NCBI RefSeq assembly: GCF_049860565.1
Contig: NZ_CP172056.1
Location: 2,108,001-2,172,000 of the forward strand
DNA length: 64,000 bases
Source: Desulfitobacterium_A nosdiversum
GTDB lineage: Bacteria; Bacillota; Desulfitobacteriia; Desulfitobacteriales; Desulfitobacteriaceae
Reading direction: 5' to 3'
Positions within the stretch are counted from its first letter, which is position 1, and each line of letters begins with the position of its first letter. Below, in pieces: positions 41,837 through 50,435 of this stretch. A program made the position numbers and the translations under genes. The notes below the pieces were generated by a model. It saw only the letters and a program-made list of their open reading frames with translations, searched no databases and had not been told where the DNA came from.

Positions 41837-43351
41837 TTGAGTAATTCTGAAAATTCAAATGAATCCAATCAGCAGAATTCAAGCGAACAGGATGTTAAAG
41901 TCAGTAAGTACTACCAAGAAAACGTAGATTACATGAATAAAGAACTTGGTGTCCCGGACAGCTATGATATTATTCTGCGGGAAATGTCCATTGGCGGGAA
42001 AAAAGTTGCGATCTATTCCGTCAATGGAATGGTGGACACGCATGTCGTCAGCTATATTCTGGATGCCTTGATTGACCTTGAACGAGCAGATCTTGTCGTT
42101 AATGCTTTAAACAAATTGGTTAAAGGCCGGATTGTTGATTTACAGGTTAGTGAAGTCGAAACCATGGATAAGGTCTTCTACTTTCTCCTTTCCGGTCCTA
42201 TGGTTATTTTCGTTGAGGGCCAGGAAAAAGCGATCGTTATTGATGTTCGGTCGTTTCCTGTGCGGGCTCCCTCAGAACCCGATATTGAACGCGTTACACG
42301 GGGTTCGCGGGATGGTTTTGTCGAGACGATGGTCTTTAATACCGCTTTGCTCCGCAGGCGGCTGCGTGACCCCAAATTAAGAATGAAGCTTGTTCAAGTC
42401 GGCTCGCGTTCCAAAACAGATGTTTGCGTAGCCTATATTGAAGATGTTACCAATCCTGATATGGTTAGCCAAATTACGAAGGAACTTCAAGGAATTAAAA
42501 TTGACGGGATTCCGATGGCCGAAAAAAGTGTTGAAGAATTTATCCTGGGCAGTAAGTTCTGGAACCCCTTTCCAAGGGTCAGGTACACGGAGAGACCTGA
42601 TGTTGCCGCAATTCATCTTCTTGAAGGTAATGTTATTATCATTGTCGATACTTCTCCATCCGTGATTATTGCTCCGGTTACCTATTGGCATCATCTTCAG
42701 CATGCTGAGGAGTATCGGCAAGAACCGGTTGTCGGTGCTTATCTTCGCTTTATACGGTTTATCGGGATTTTTCTTGCTGTTTTTCTCTTGCCATTATGGT
42801 TAGCCGCAGCTTCAAATCCAAACGTCTTGCCTGAATGGCTGAGATGGCTGGGGATTGCTAAACCCGGTAAGATCGGACTTTTTCCTCAGATAATAATTGC
42901 TGAGGTGGGTGTGGATTTGTTGAGAATGGCAGCAATTCATACTCCGACACCGCTTTCGACCGCCTTGGGTTTAGTGGCTACGTTTATGTTGGGGGATGTT
43001 GCGATTAAGGTTGGGTTATTTACACCGGAAATAGTCATGTATATTGCTATTGTTTCTGTGGGTACCTTCGCAACACCGAGTTATGAGCTGGCTCAGGCGA
43101 ATCGTCTAGTCCGTCTCTTCTTAGTCATATTAACGTTTATCGGTAACTTTATTGGTTTTGGAATTGGGATTATTCTCGTGTTCTTTTTGCTGCTGCGGAC
43201 GAAATCGTTCGGTATTCCTTATTTATGGCCGCTTATTCCCTTTGATGCAAAGGCGATGGGGAAGGTGCTTGTCCGCTCGCCGGTTCCAATCCATAATACA
43301 CGACCGAGTATTTTGAAACCACAGGATGAATCTCGGCAGCCGGAAAAATAG
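41837..43351 (+). CDS. spoVAF: Stage V sporulation protein AF (GerA family)
   Basis: 504 residues from TTG preceded by AAAGGAGGGTAAGCG. A Ser/Asn/Gln-rich N terminus (1-20) and a soluble domain with FVEGQEKAIVIDVRSFPVRAPSEPDIERVTRGSRDGFVET (the GerA/SpoVAF signature) precede a membrane domain from about residue 290 with LPLWLAAASNPNVLPEWL and PTPLSTALGLVATFMLGDVAIKVGLFTPE. It modulates DPA release during germination. spoVAA, AB and AEa are absent, as in most clostridia. Confidence 0.93.
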   Translation: MSNSENSNESNQQNSSEQDVKVSKYYQENVDYMNKELGVPDSYDIILREMSIGGKKVAIYSVNGMVDTHVVSYILDALIDLERADLVVNALNKLVKGRIVDLQVSEVETMDKVFYFLLSGPMVIFVEGQEKAIVIDVRSFPVRAPSEPDIERVTRGSRDGFVETMVFNTALLRRRLRDPKLRMKLVQVGSRSKTDVCVAYIEDVTNPDMVSQITKELQGIKIDGIPMAEKSVEEFILGSKFWNPFPRVRYTERPDVAAIHLLEGNVIIIVDTSPSVIIAPVTYWHHLQHAEEYRQEPVVGAYLRFIRFIGIFLAVFLLPLWLAAASNPNVLPEWLRWLGIAKPGKIGLFPQIIIAEVGVDLLRMAAIHTPTPLSTALGLVATFMLGDVAIKVGLFTPEIVMYIAIVSVGTFATPSYELAQANRLVRLFLVILTFIGNFIGFGIGIILVFFLLLRTKSFGIPYLWPLIPFDAKAMGKVLVRSPVPIHNTRPSILKPQDESRQPEK

Positions 43352-43413
43352 ACTTTTAAAACTGAGTAAAAAGACAAGCAAAAATAAGAAAAAATGTGAG
43401 GAGGTTTATACGC

Positions 43414-44505
43414 TTGAAATTAGGTTATCCACGTGCGTTAACCTATTATGATTATTTTCCGTTTTGGGCAGGATTTTTTCGAGAGCTTGACATAGAACTT
43501 GTCAGTTCGCCGCCTACCCACCGGACGATGATGGAAGTAGGGCTGAAGAAATCTCCCGCGGATACATGCCTTCCCATAAAGATTTTGATTGGACATCTTA
43601 ATTCGTTTACAGGCGTCGATGCCGTGTTTCTTCCGCGTTTAGTCAGCATGGAAGAAGGGACGTATAATTGCCCTAAGGTATTAGGACTTCCCGAAAGTAT
43701 ATTAGGGTCAATTCCGCCAGAACTCGAAGTCCTATCCGTGGATATTAATCGACGCTCTGGTGTAAGAGCGGTTGAGAAGAGCTTGATTCAATGGGGGAAA
43801 TGCTTCGGAAAAAATAAACATCAAGTCTTGCGTGCCTTTGAAGAGGGAGAACGCTGCCTTGATGCATACCGAACCATGCGTAAGCAGGGCTGGAGTTTTG
43901 AAGAAAGCATGGCATTCTTTGAAAACGATAATGATCTTCCTTTGGAAATCAGAAATCGATTAACGTTAAAGAAACCGCCAAAGACAGAAAAAGATCAAAA
44001 AATCGGGCAAGAGACTTCTCAAGGGAAAGAATATCGACCGACAATTGCACTGCTGGGACATAGTTATCTGACCTATGAAACCTATGCTAATCTAGATCTT
44101 TTGGCGAAGTTAGAGGACAAAGCGAATTTAAAGGTCATTGAAAATGTTTCGGATCAAGTGGCTGCTGAAAAACAAAAATCTCTTCAAAAAAGTATCTTTT
44201 GGAGTCATTCGCGAAAGATTTACGGAGCGGGGGAGTCCTATCTTGAAGATCCGAAGGTTGACGGTATCATTTATCTATCCTGCTATGGCTGTGGAACAGA
44301 TTCGTTAACGAATGATCTCATGGCCAGACGTGCAAGAGCAAGGCAAAAACCTTATCTGGTTGTAACGCTTGATGAACATTCAGGTGAGGCTGGCATGGTT
44401 ACCCGCTTAGAGGCCTTTCTTGATATGCTGGAAAGGAGAATTGGATATGAAAATAACCTTCCCCCACATGGGGAATTCGTGGATTGTCATTCAGGCCCTG
44501 TTTGA
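43414..44505 (+). CDS. Acyl-CoA dehydratase activase-related protein (DUF2229 type), first subunit
   Basis: 363 residues from TTG at 43414 with GAGGAGGTTTATACGC upstream. N-terminal MKLGYPRALTYYDYFPFWAGFFRELDIELVSSPPTHRTMMEVGLKKSPADTCLPIKILIGH is the DUF2229 pattern, with a conserved Cys in DTCLPIK; later Cys in YNCPKVLG and YLSCYGCGTDSLTND, and the end motif TLDEHSGEAGMVTRLEAFLDML. Resembles the 2-hydroxyacyl-CoA dehydratase/activator superfamily (HgdB/BcrC-like, Fe-S). Its last 59 bp overlap the next gene. No acyl-CoA dehydratase subunits or substrate genes nearby; role unknown. Confidence 0.8.
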   Translation: MKLGYPRALTYYDYFPFWAGFFRELDIELVSSPPTHRTMMEVGLKKSPADTCLPIKILIGHLNSFTGVDAVFLPRLVSMEEGTYNCPKVLGLPESILGSIPPELEVLSVDINRRSGVRAVEKSLIQWGKCFGKNKHQVLRAFEEGERCLDAYRTMRKQGWSFEESMAFFENDNDLPLEIRNRLTLKKPPKTEKDQKIGQETSQGKEYRPTIALLGHSYLTYETYANLDLLAKLEDKANLKVIENVSDQVAAEKQKSLQKSIFWSHSRKIYGAGESYLEDPKVDGIIYLSCYGCGTDSLTNDLMARRARARQKPYLVVTLDEHSGEAGMVTRLEAFLDMLERRIGYENNLPPHGEFVDCHSGPV

Positions 44506-45583
44506 TAGTTTAGGCGTTGAATATGTTATACCGCCGAAGAACAGTAAAGAAACCCTTAATATTGGCACAAAACTTGCGCCGGAATCGGCATGCCTTCCGT
44601 TGAAGCTCAATTTAGGAAATTATATTGAGGCTGCCGAACAGGGCGCGGATACCGTCGTAATTACCGGCGGAATCGGGCCATGCCGTTTCGGTTATTATGG
44701 CGAAAGTGAACGCCAAATTCTTCAGGACGCAGGATTTTCTTATGATGTGGTTATTCTTGAACCCCCTGACGGAAGCTTAATGGGTTTAGCTGAGCGGATT
44801 CGCTATCTTGCCGGCAGAGAAAATTCTTGGTATAAAATCGGGCGAGCGCTGCGTTTTGCTTATCGCAAATCAGTAGCTATCGATCAGATCGAAGATCTAA
44901 TCCACGGTTTTCGTCCTTATGCCGTAAATTCACAAGAAGCAGATCAGCTTTTCGAGGAGGCCAAGAGGCGTTTAGTACTGGCGATGACTGATGAAGGAAT
45001 TAAAGGAGCGATACGCTGGCTCAAGTCAAGAATCCGTGAAAAGGAAGAGGAAAATCCTGAACGGTTTTCTGAAAGTCCGTTGAAAATTGGGATCATCGGT
45101 GAGATTTATACGATCCTGGAGCCCTTTTCCTCAGTTGAGGTTGAAAAACAACTGGGAAACTTGGGAGCCCAAGTGGATCGATCCATCTATCTTTCGGGTT
45201 GGGTAGGCCAACATGTATTTCAAGGGTTAGCTCAAGGATATCGCTCTCTTAAACCTTACTATCGTTTAGCGAAACCGTATTTGAATCACTTCGTTGGAGG
45301 GCACGGTGAAGAAACGGTGGGTGCGGCTGTCCATTATGCAAAACAGGGCTATGATGGAATTATTCAGATTCTTCCATTAGGATGCATGCCGGAAATTGTC
45401 GCTTCAAGCATTCTGCCGCGAATTCAGGAGGACTATAATGTCCCCATTATGACTTTAACCTTTGATGAACACACAGGCCAGGCTGGGGTTCAAACTCGGC
45501 TTGAAGCCTTTATGGACTTGCTTGAACGTTCGAAGGGAAAACAAAATGTTATCCAGCTGGGAGAGATCAGTCATGCACACTAA
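44447..45583 (+). CDS. Acyl-CoA dehydratase activase-related protein, second subunit
   Basis: 378 residues from ATG at 44447 (GAAAGGAGAATTGGAT upstream). Same superfamily: FPHMGNSWIVIQALFDSLGVEYVIPPKNSKETLNIGTKLAPESACLPLKLNLGNYIEA; GGIGPCRFGYYGES; LPLGCMPEIVASSILPRI; and end motif TFDEHTGQAGVQTRLEAFMDLLER, echoing the preceding protein. The two are probably ancient duplicates (Cys-leucine-proline motif near residue 50, DEHxG near the end). Likely forms a complex with its neighbours. Confidence 0.8.
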   Translation: MKITFPHMGNSWIVIQALFDSLGVEYVIPPKNSKETLNIGTKLAPESACLPLKLNLGNYIEAAEQGADTVVITGGIGPCRFGYYGESERQILQDAGFSYDVVILEPPDGSLMGLAERIRYLAGRENSWYKIGRALRFAYRKSVAIDQIEDLIHGFRPYAVNSQEADQLFEEAKRRLVLAMTDEGIKGAIRWLKSRIREKEEENPERFSESPLKIGIIGEIYTILEPFSSVEVEKQLGNLGAQVDRSIYLSGWVGQHVFQGLAQGYRSLKPYYRLAKPYLNHFVGGHGEETVGAAVHYAKQGYDGIIQILPLGCMPEIVASSILPRIQEDYNVPIMTLTFDEHTGQAGVQTRLEAFMDLLERSKGKQNVIQLGEISHAH

Positions 45584-46580
45584 TCAATATTTTTTAGGGG
45601 TTGATGTTGGGTCAGTCAGCACCAATATCGTTCTTCTTCGAGAAGATAATACGGTTGCGGAGGCGATGTACCTTAGAACTCAGGGACGGCCAATGCAAAC
45701 GATTCAGGAAGGCATTAAAAGTTTACGCAATAAGATCGGCAACTCTGTGCAAATTTTAGGCGTGGGTACAACAGGAAGTGCACGTCAACTGGCGGCCACC
45801 TTATTGGGTGCAGATGTCGTAAAAAATGAAATCACTGCCCATGCTGTTGCGGCCTCACGTCAGTATCCAGAGGTCCAAACGATTTTAGAGATCGGCGGTC
45901 AAGATTCTAAAATCATTATTTTGCGTGATGGAGTGGTCGTTGATTTTGCCATGAATACGGTTTGTGCCGCAGGTACAGGCTCATTTTTAGATCAACAGGC
46001 TGCGCGTTTAGGAATCCCAATTGAAGAATTTGGACCCATCGCGCTGCAGGCTGAACACCCAGTGAGAATTGCTGGGCGATGCTCTGTTTTTGCAGAATCG
46101 GATATGATTCATAAACAACAGTTAGGACATCCGCTTCCGGACATTCTGGCAGGATTATGTCAGGCAATGGTGCGCAACTATTTAAATAATGTGGGTAAGA
46201 ATAAAGAAATTCTTGGACCGATTCTGTTCCAGGGTGGAGTTGCTGCCAACCCTGGAATTCGGAAGGCTTTTGAGACAGAGCTGGGACAAAATGTCATTGT
46301 CCCGGAACATTTTTCCGTAATGGGTGCCTTAGGGGCTGCTTATCTGGCACAAGAAAAAGTGGTGCAAAGAAAAGAATTAAAAACTCAGTTCCGGGGGCTG
46401 CAGCTTACAGATACCCTGTTTAAAGCGCGCAGTTTTGATTGCAATGGCTGTGCCAATCATTGCGAGGTTGTAGAAATACAGCAAGAACAGGATATCTTAG
46501 CCCGTTGGGGCGATCGCTGCGGAAAATGGTCAGGAGCGCTTTCGAAGAAGGAAGAGGCAATGAACGAGGTAATGGTATAG
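45573..46580 (+). CDS. Acyl-CoA dehydratase activase ATPase (BadF/BadG/BcrA/BcrD family)
   Basis: 335 residues from ATG at 45573, overlapping the previous gene by 11 bp. ASKHA-fold ATPase: GVDVGSVSTNIVLL near residue 9-22, GVGTTGSARQLAA, KNEITAHAVAA, EIGGQDSKIII, NTVCAAGTGSFLDQQAARLGI (cluster Cys), AGRCSVFAESDMIHKQQLG (second cluster Cys), FQGGVAANPGIRKAFE. A C-terminal Cys-rich tail (FDCNGCANHCEVVE, DRCGKWSG) is extra. Such activases use ATP to send one electron to 2-hydroxyacyl-CoA dehydratases or benzoyl-CoA reductases; the partner here is presumably one or both preceding proteins. Confidence 0.88.
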   Translation: MHTNQYFLGVDVGSVSTNIVLLREDNTVAEAMYLRTQGRPMQTIQEGIKSLRNKIGNSVQILGVGTTGSARQLAATLLGADVVKNEITAHAVAASRQYPEVQTILEIGGQDSKIIILRDGVVVDFAMNTVCAAGTGSFLDQQAARLGIPIEEFGPIALQAEHPVRIAGRCSVFAESDMIHKQQLGHPLPDILAGLCQAMVRNYLNNVGKNKEILGPILFQGGVAANPGIRKAFETELGQNVIVPEHFSVMGALGAAYLAQEKVVQRKELKTQFRGLQLTDTLFKARSFDCNGCANHCEVVEIQQEQDILARWGDRCGKWSGALSKKEEAMNEVMV

Positions 46581-46585
46581 AGTTA

Positions 46586-46999
46586 TCAATACCCTTTAAG
46601 CGGGCGAACAAAGATGAGATCTAAGGAAACAAGAATAAGAATGGCAATGAGGATTGTTTCAAGCCCTCGGGAAGATATTCCAACACCATACTGCAAGCGT
46701 TGAGAATAGAAGGCATTGGAGTACACGGAGTAATCAGGAACAAAAACTTGTTGCTGAACAGGTACATGAGAATAAGAATATCCAGTTTGGGGATAAAATT
46801 GAGAGTATCCAGGTTGTGGAATCGTGGTGCAAGGATAAGCTGAATTGAAATTATAAGAGGGAACCTGTTGAGGAAAAGCAGAATATCTATAGGAATAAGG
46901 GTTAGGGGCAGGAACTTGATAGGAAGGCTGTAAAGCAGAATTAAATGTTGGCGGGAGCGGGTAGGACGGGGCTCGTGGTCCAAATATTCCCGAAGACAT
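46586..46999 (-). CDS. Pro/Tyr/Ser/Gln-rich protein with C-terminal membrane anchor
   Basis: 137 residues; ATG with AAAGGAGGGGAAACTCCC upstream on the minus strand, an excellent site. Residues 1-105 are low complexity (SYPLPP, YQVPAPNPYSYRYSAFPQQVP, QFYPQTGYSYSHVP), then a hydrophobic helix about 110-130 (LETILIAILILVSLDLIFV) and RPLKGY. Composition recalls spore-coat or surface proteins of Firmicutes; no named family is recognised. An alternative minus frame (46621-47022) exists in the same stretch, but it lacks this Shine-Dalgarno placement. Convergent with the activase gene, 5 bp apart. Confidence 0.7.
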   Translation of the reverse strand: MSSGIFGPRAPSYPLPPTFNSALQPSYQVPAPNPYSYRYSAFPQQVPSYNFNSAYPCTTIPQPGYSQFYPQTGYSYSHVPVQQQVFVPDYSVYSNAFYSQRLQYGVGISSRGLETILIAILILVSLDLIFVRPLKGY

Positions 47000-47079
47000 G
47001 GGAGTTTCCCCTCCTTTATCAAATATTTGACGAACTTAATGAATAAGAGGAGCCGTGCTATTAAAACACGGCCCTATTA

Positions 47080-47394
47080 TCACTGGGAATCGGAAGGTGA
47101 GGAGATTTGTTCCTCTGCTGTGCTCCATTTTTTATGAAAGAGCCTTACGGATTGAAACTCCGGTGCCCAAGCTTCATCTTCATAAGAAAGTTCTGGACCA
47201 GAATAGAATTTTTGATTCCGTGAGAAGCGATGAAACAACGTCGAATTTTCATAAGGAGCTTCTAATTCACTTGAGACTGCTGAGCTTTCGAGTAGAGCTG
47301 AAGGTTCTTTTGGCTCAGGTAAATTTTGATTAAGCGATGTTGATTCTGAAGATGGTTCTATAGATGAATTTGTTTTTTTCTTGAGAAAAAACAC
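47080..47394 (-). CDS. Small Ser/Glu-rich hypothetical protein
   Basis: About 104 residues from GTG at 47394 (minus strand), preceded by AAGGGGGG six bases away; a TTG two codons earlier sits directly against that site and is less likely. The sequence is acidic and Ser-rich (SSIEPSSESTSLNQNLPEPKEPSALLESSAVSSELEAPYENST), with no membrane segment or known motif; C-terminal part aromatic (FHRFSRNQKFYSGPELSYEDEAWAPEF). Lies 80 bp upstream of the Pro/Tyr-rich gene on the same strand, so probably one operon. Could be non-coding; judged real mainly by the ribosome site. Confidence 0.45.
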   Translation of the reverse strand: MFFLKKKTNSSIEPSSESTSLNQNLPEPKEPSALLESSAVSSELEAPYENSTLFHRFSRNQKFYSGPELSYEDEAWAPEFQSVRLFHKKWSTAEEQISSPSDSQ

Positions 47395-47630
47395 TTTCAA
47401 CCCCCCTTAGGTTTTATTTAATGGTAGTATATTCCAATAAATTGCGGTTGCTACAAATTACCAATCTATAAAATATAATTTGATGCACATTAAAATGATT
47501 TTCGGCTTTTTTAAAATAATGGAATAAATTTTTAGAAACTAGAAAGTAATAGTGATTTAATCTCATGTAACAATTTAACGACATCACTTATTTATCAGAA
47601 AAGTATATATATTCACAATTATAAAATATT

Positions 47631-47646
47631 CGGCATAGAAATTGCA
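47631..47646 (+). promoter_or_regulatory. Candidate sigma-54 promoter upstream of the symporter gene
   Basis: CGGCATAGAAATTGCA has GG and GC in exact sigma-54 register (14-nt GG-to-GC block), with TTGCA intact at -12 and C instead of T before GGCA at -24. The -12 lies in a palindrome, AAATTGCATGT (47639-47649) and ACATGCAATTT (47657-47667), 11-bp perfect arms followed by TGTTTTTG. The palindrome could instead be a terminator, attenuator or operator. Dicarboxylate carriers of this family are classic sigma-54 targets. The rest of the 374-bp gap (47395-47768) is AT-rich with nothing else I can support. Confidence 0.4.
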
Positions 47647-47768
47647 TGTTGATATGACATGCAATTTTGTTTTTGTTTCTTAATTGTTAATAAGGAATTT
47701 AAGGGGGGAGGTTGTTTTCACTGGAGGCAGCTAAAAAGAAAGAAAAGTGTTAAAAGGAGGATTATGAG

Positions 47769-49064
47769 ATGGGAAAGAAAAAGAGAATCTACAACAGTCT
47801 GTATTTCCGAGTTTTAGTGGCTATTATGATTGGAATTGTTTTAGGTTACTTTTCTCCGAATTTTGCGGCTCAGATGAAACCACTGGGTGATGGCTTTATT
47901 AAACTTATCAAGATGATGATTGCACCGATTATCTTTACCACGGTCGTCGTGGGTATCGCCAGTATGGGCGATATGAAGAAAGTAGGACGAGTTGGGGTAA
48001 AGGCTCTGATTTATTTTGAAGTTCTAAGTACAATTGCTTTGTTTATTGGGTTAATGGTTGTGAAATTATATCAGCCCGGAGCAGGAATCAATGCTAATGT
48101 TGCTTCTCTTGATACCAAAGCTATAGCAAGTTACACTACAGCAGCGCAAAGCCTAAATACGGTTGACTTTCTCTTAAATATTATTCCGGGCAATGTTGTG
48201 GATGCTTTTGCAAAAGGAGAAATCCTGCAGGTATTGCTCTTCTCTATCTTATTCGGACTTGCTCTTTCGGCAATGGGTGAGCGGGGCAAAGTCGTTGTAA
48301 AATTCTTAGATGATTTTTCACATGCTTTATTTGGTGTTATCGGTATGATTATGAAATTAGCCCCTATCGGCGCTTTTGGTGCTATGGCTTTCACGATTGG
48401 TAAATATGGAATTCATACCCTTGTTTCCTTAGGAAAGTTAATGGCAGGCGTATATACAACCAGTGCTCTCTTCATATTTATTGTTCTCGGATTGGTTTGC
48501 AGATTTAACGGATTTAGCATTTGGCAATTCCTTAAATATATTAAAGAAGAAATCTTTATTGTTTTAGGAACCTCGTCTTCAGAATCGGTTTTGCCGCGAA
48601 TGATGACGAAATTAGAAGAGCTCGGGGCTTCAAAGTCCGTCATTGGAATGGTTATCCCCACTGGGTATTCCTTTAATTTGGATGGGACCTCGATCTACTT
48701 AACGATGGCTGCAATTTTTATTGCTCAAGCAATGAACGTACATCTTACGATTGGGCAGGAATTAACCATTTTAGCCGTACTCATGCTGACATCTAAAGGT
48801 GCGGCAGCAGTTACGGGCGGCGGATTTATTACGTTGGCGGCAACCCTTGGATCAATGGGAGGGGTACTTCCCGTTGCGGGGCTAACACTGCTATTAGGGG
48901 TTGACCGCTTTATGTCTGAAGCACGTGCTATTACGAACCTTATTGGCAATGGTGTTGCTACAGTTGTAGTAGCTCGCTGGGAGAATGAATTTGATGAAGA
49001 AAAGGCTCACAAAATTCTCACTGCGGGTGAATCTGTTATTGAAGCAAACGTTGTTGCAAAATAA
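47769..49064 (+). CDS. Dicarboxylate/glutamate:cation symporter (DAACS family, DctA/GltP-like)
   Basis: 431-residue inner-membrane carrier with about eight helices and two re-entrant loops. Visible: MKPLGDGFIKLIKMMIAPIIFTTVVVGIASMGD, ILVLGTSSSESVLPRMMTKLEELG (serine-rich loop, here GTSSSESVLPRM), PTGYSFNLDGTSIYLTMAAIFIAQA (NxDG), LTSKGAAAVTGGGFITLAATL, and VDRFMSEARAITNLIGNGVATVVVARWE. The motif SSSESVLPRM and the C-terminal RFMSEARAITNLIGN resemble DctA more than GltP, but both remain possible. ATG after AAAGGAGGATTATGAG; a terminator follows. Confidence 0.92.
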   Translation: MGKKKRIYNSLYFRVLVAIMIGIVLGYFSPNFAAQMKPLGDGFIKLIKMMIAPIIFTTVVVGIASMGDMKKVGRVGVKALIYFEVLSTIALFIGLMVVKLYQPGAGINANVASLDTKAIASYTTAAQSLNTVDFLLNIIPGNVVDAFAKGEILQVLLFSILFGLALSAMGERGKVVVKFLDDFSHALFGVIGMIMKLAPIGAFGAMAFTIGKYGIHTLVSLGKLMAGVYTTSALFIFIVLGLVCRFNGFSIWQFLKYIKEEIFIVLGTSSSESVLPRMMTKLEELGASKSVIGMVIPTGYSFNLDGTSIYLTMAAIFIAQAMNVHLTIGQELTILAVLMLTSKGAAAVTGGGFITLAATLGSMGGVLPVAGLTLLLGVDRFMSEARAITNLIGNGVATVVVARWENEFDEEKAHKILTAGESVIEANVVAK

Positions 49065-49102
49065 AAAACATTAAATCTTATTAAAAGGATAAAGAAGTTG
49101 AC

Positions 49103-49130
49103 GGAAGCATTATTTTGCTTCCTTTTTTTT
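49103..49130 (+). terminator. Rho-independent terminator after the symporter gene
   Basis: GGAAGCA, 6-nt loop, TGCTTCC then eight T. Confidence 0.85.
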
Positions 49131-49236
49131 ATTTGTCCAGATAATTGTATACTTGGGTTATTTAAAAGCAGAAAAAGGAGTATTAAAATTAAATTGTAAA
49201 ACTTGAAATGTAATTTCTGGGTGGGGGGGGAAGATA

Positions 49237-50268
49237 ATGCCTGAGAATCTTATGTATGGTGCACTTTTTCTAATAATAATATCAGTCCTTGTTTTGCCGT
49301 TTATATCAAAGAAAGTAGAACAAAACCTAGAGGCATTTTTATTTATCATGGGTCTTTTAGCTGTCCTTATCTCAAAAGGATTGAATACAGAACTTGTTCT
49401 GAAGGCATTGGAAGAACCGTTTATGATTTCGGCAGCGGTCTTAATCGCAGGTATTCTTTTTCAACGATTTAGGGAAAAAATTAATAGAGCAATTTCGAGT
49501 ATTCAACAAAGAATTTCAACCCGGTTGCTTTTATTCTTGATCGTTACGGTTTTAGGACTCGTATCGAGTTTAATTACAGCGATAATCGCAGCTCTGATTC
49601 TAGTTGAAGTCGTGACCGTTTTGAAACTAGACCGCAAAAGTGAAGTGGCTATAGTGATAATAACGTGTTTTGCTATTGGTTTAGGGGCAGCACTTACTCC
49701 TGTAGGTGAACCTCTGGCAACGATTGTTATATCTAAGCTTGAGGTTGATTTCTGGTATTTAGCCAGAACGCTTGGTGCATTTATTTTACCTGCTATTTTA
49801 GGGTTGGGTTTTTTCGCTGCTTTTTTCATTCGACCCAATCCTTCGGAATCAGGCCTTTCGGAAAGTGAACGAGGGGAAAGATTTAAGGAAGTTGTGATCC
49901 GTGCTCTAAAAGTTTATTTATTTGTCATGGCCTTAGTCTTTTTGGGGACTGGCCTAAAACCGTTAATTGATCGGTTTGTTCTAGGATTACCCAGCCAAAT
50001 CTTATACTGGTTGAACATGATATCGGCTATTTTAGATAATGCCACTTTAGCGGCGGCTGAAATTAGTGATAAGATGACTAAGCAACAGATTATTGCTATT
50101 ATGATGGGACTTCTGATCAGTGGCGGGATGCTTATCCCAGGAAATATTCCTAACATTATTTCTGCAAGCAAATTGAATATTCAAAGTAAAGAGTGGGCTA
50201 GATTGGGATTCCCTTTGGGTTTAGTTATAATGTTATTGTTTTATGTCATTATATTCTATATGATTTGA
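49237..50268 (+). CDS. DUF1646 family membrane protein, probable ion transporter
   Basis: 343 residues, ATG preceded by GGGTGGGGGGGGAAGATA. About ten hydrophobic segments. Motifs LLFLIVTVLGLVSSLITAIIAALILVEVV, GLGAALTPVGEPLATIVISKL, MISAILDNATLAAAEIS and GLLISGGMLIPGNIPNII look like the TPVGEP and ILDNAT/GNIPN signatures of the DUF1646 group, which belongs to the arsenical/NhaD-like ion transporter superfamily. Substrate unknown; probably a cation/proton antiporter. Monocistronic. Confidence 0.8.
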   Translation: MPENLMYGALFLIIISVLVLPFISKKVEQNLEAFLFIMGLLAVLISKGLNTELVLKALEEPFMISAAVLIAGILFQRFREKINRAISSIQQRISTRLLLFLIVTVLGLVSSLITAIIAALILVEVVTVLKLDRKSEVAIVIITCFAIGLGAALTPVGEPLATIVISKLEVDFWYLARTLGAFILPAILGLGFFAAFFIRPNPSESGLSESERGERFKEVVIRALKVYLFVMALVFLGTGLKPLIDRFVLGLPSQILYWLNMISAILDNATLAAAEISDKMTKQQIIAIMMGLLISGGMLIPGNIPNIISASKLNIQSKEWARLGFPLGLVIMLLFYVIIFYMI

Positions 50269-50307
50269 GGCTTTATATTATAAAATAAGTTAAAAAGATG
50301 TTTGGCA

Positions 50308-50340
50308 AAGGCATAGCTTTTCAGCGATGCCTTTATTTTT
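50308..50340 (+). terminator. Rho-independent terminator
   Basis: AAAGGCAT, 11-nt loop, ATGCCTTT then ATTTTTATT, after the DUF1646 gene. Confidence 0.75.
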
Positions 50341-50435
50341 ATTGCTTCCAGAAATTACGTTGCTCTATAGTGTATAAATGCTTCTATATTGTTTGAAGCT
50401 ATAGCGTGACATTGAAATGAATGGAGCTGAACCAT

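Noticed and set aside
46621..47022. 133-residue minus frame overlapping the Pro/Tyr-rich gene
   Set aside because: Shares the stretch with 46586-46999, whose ATG has the well-placed AAAGGAGGGG; composition (Leu/Ile/Phe-rich random) looks like a shadow.
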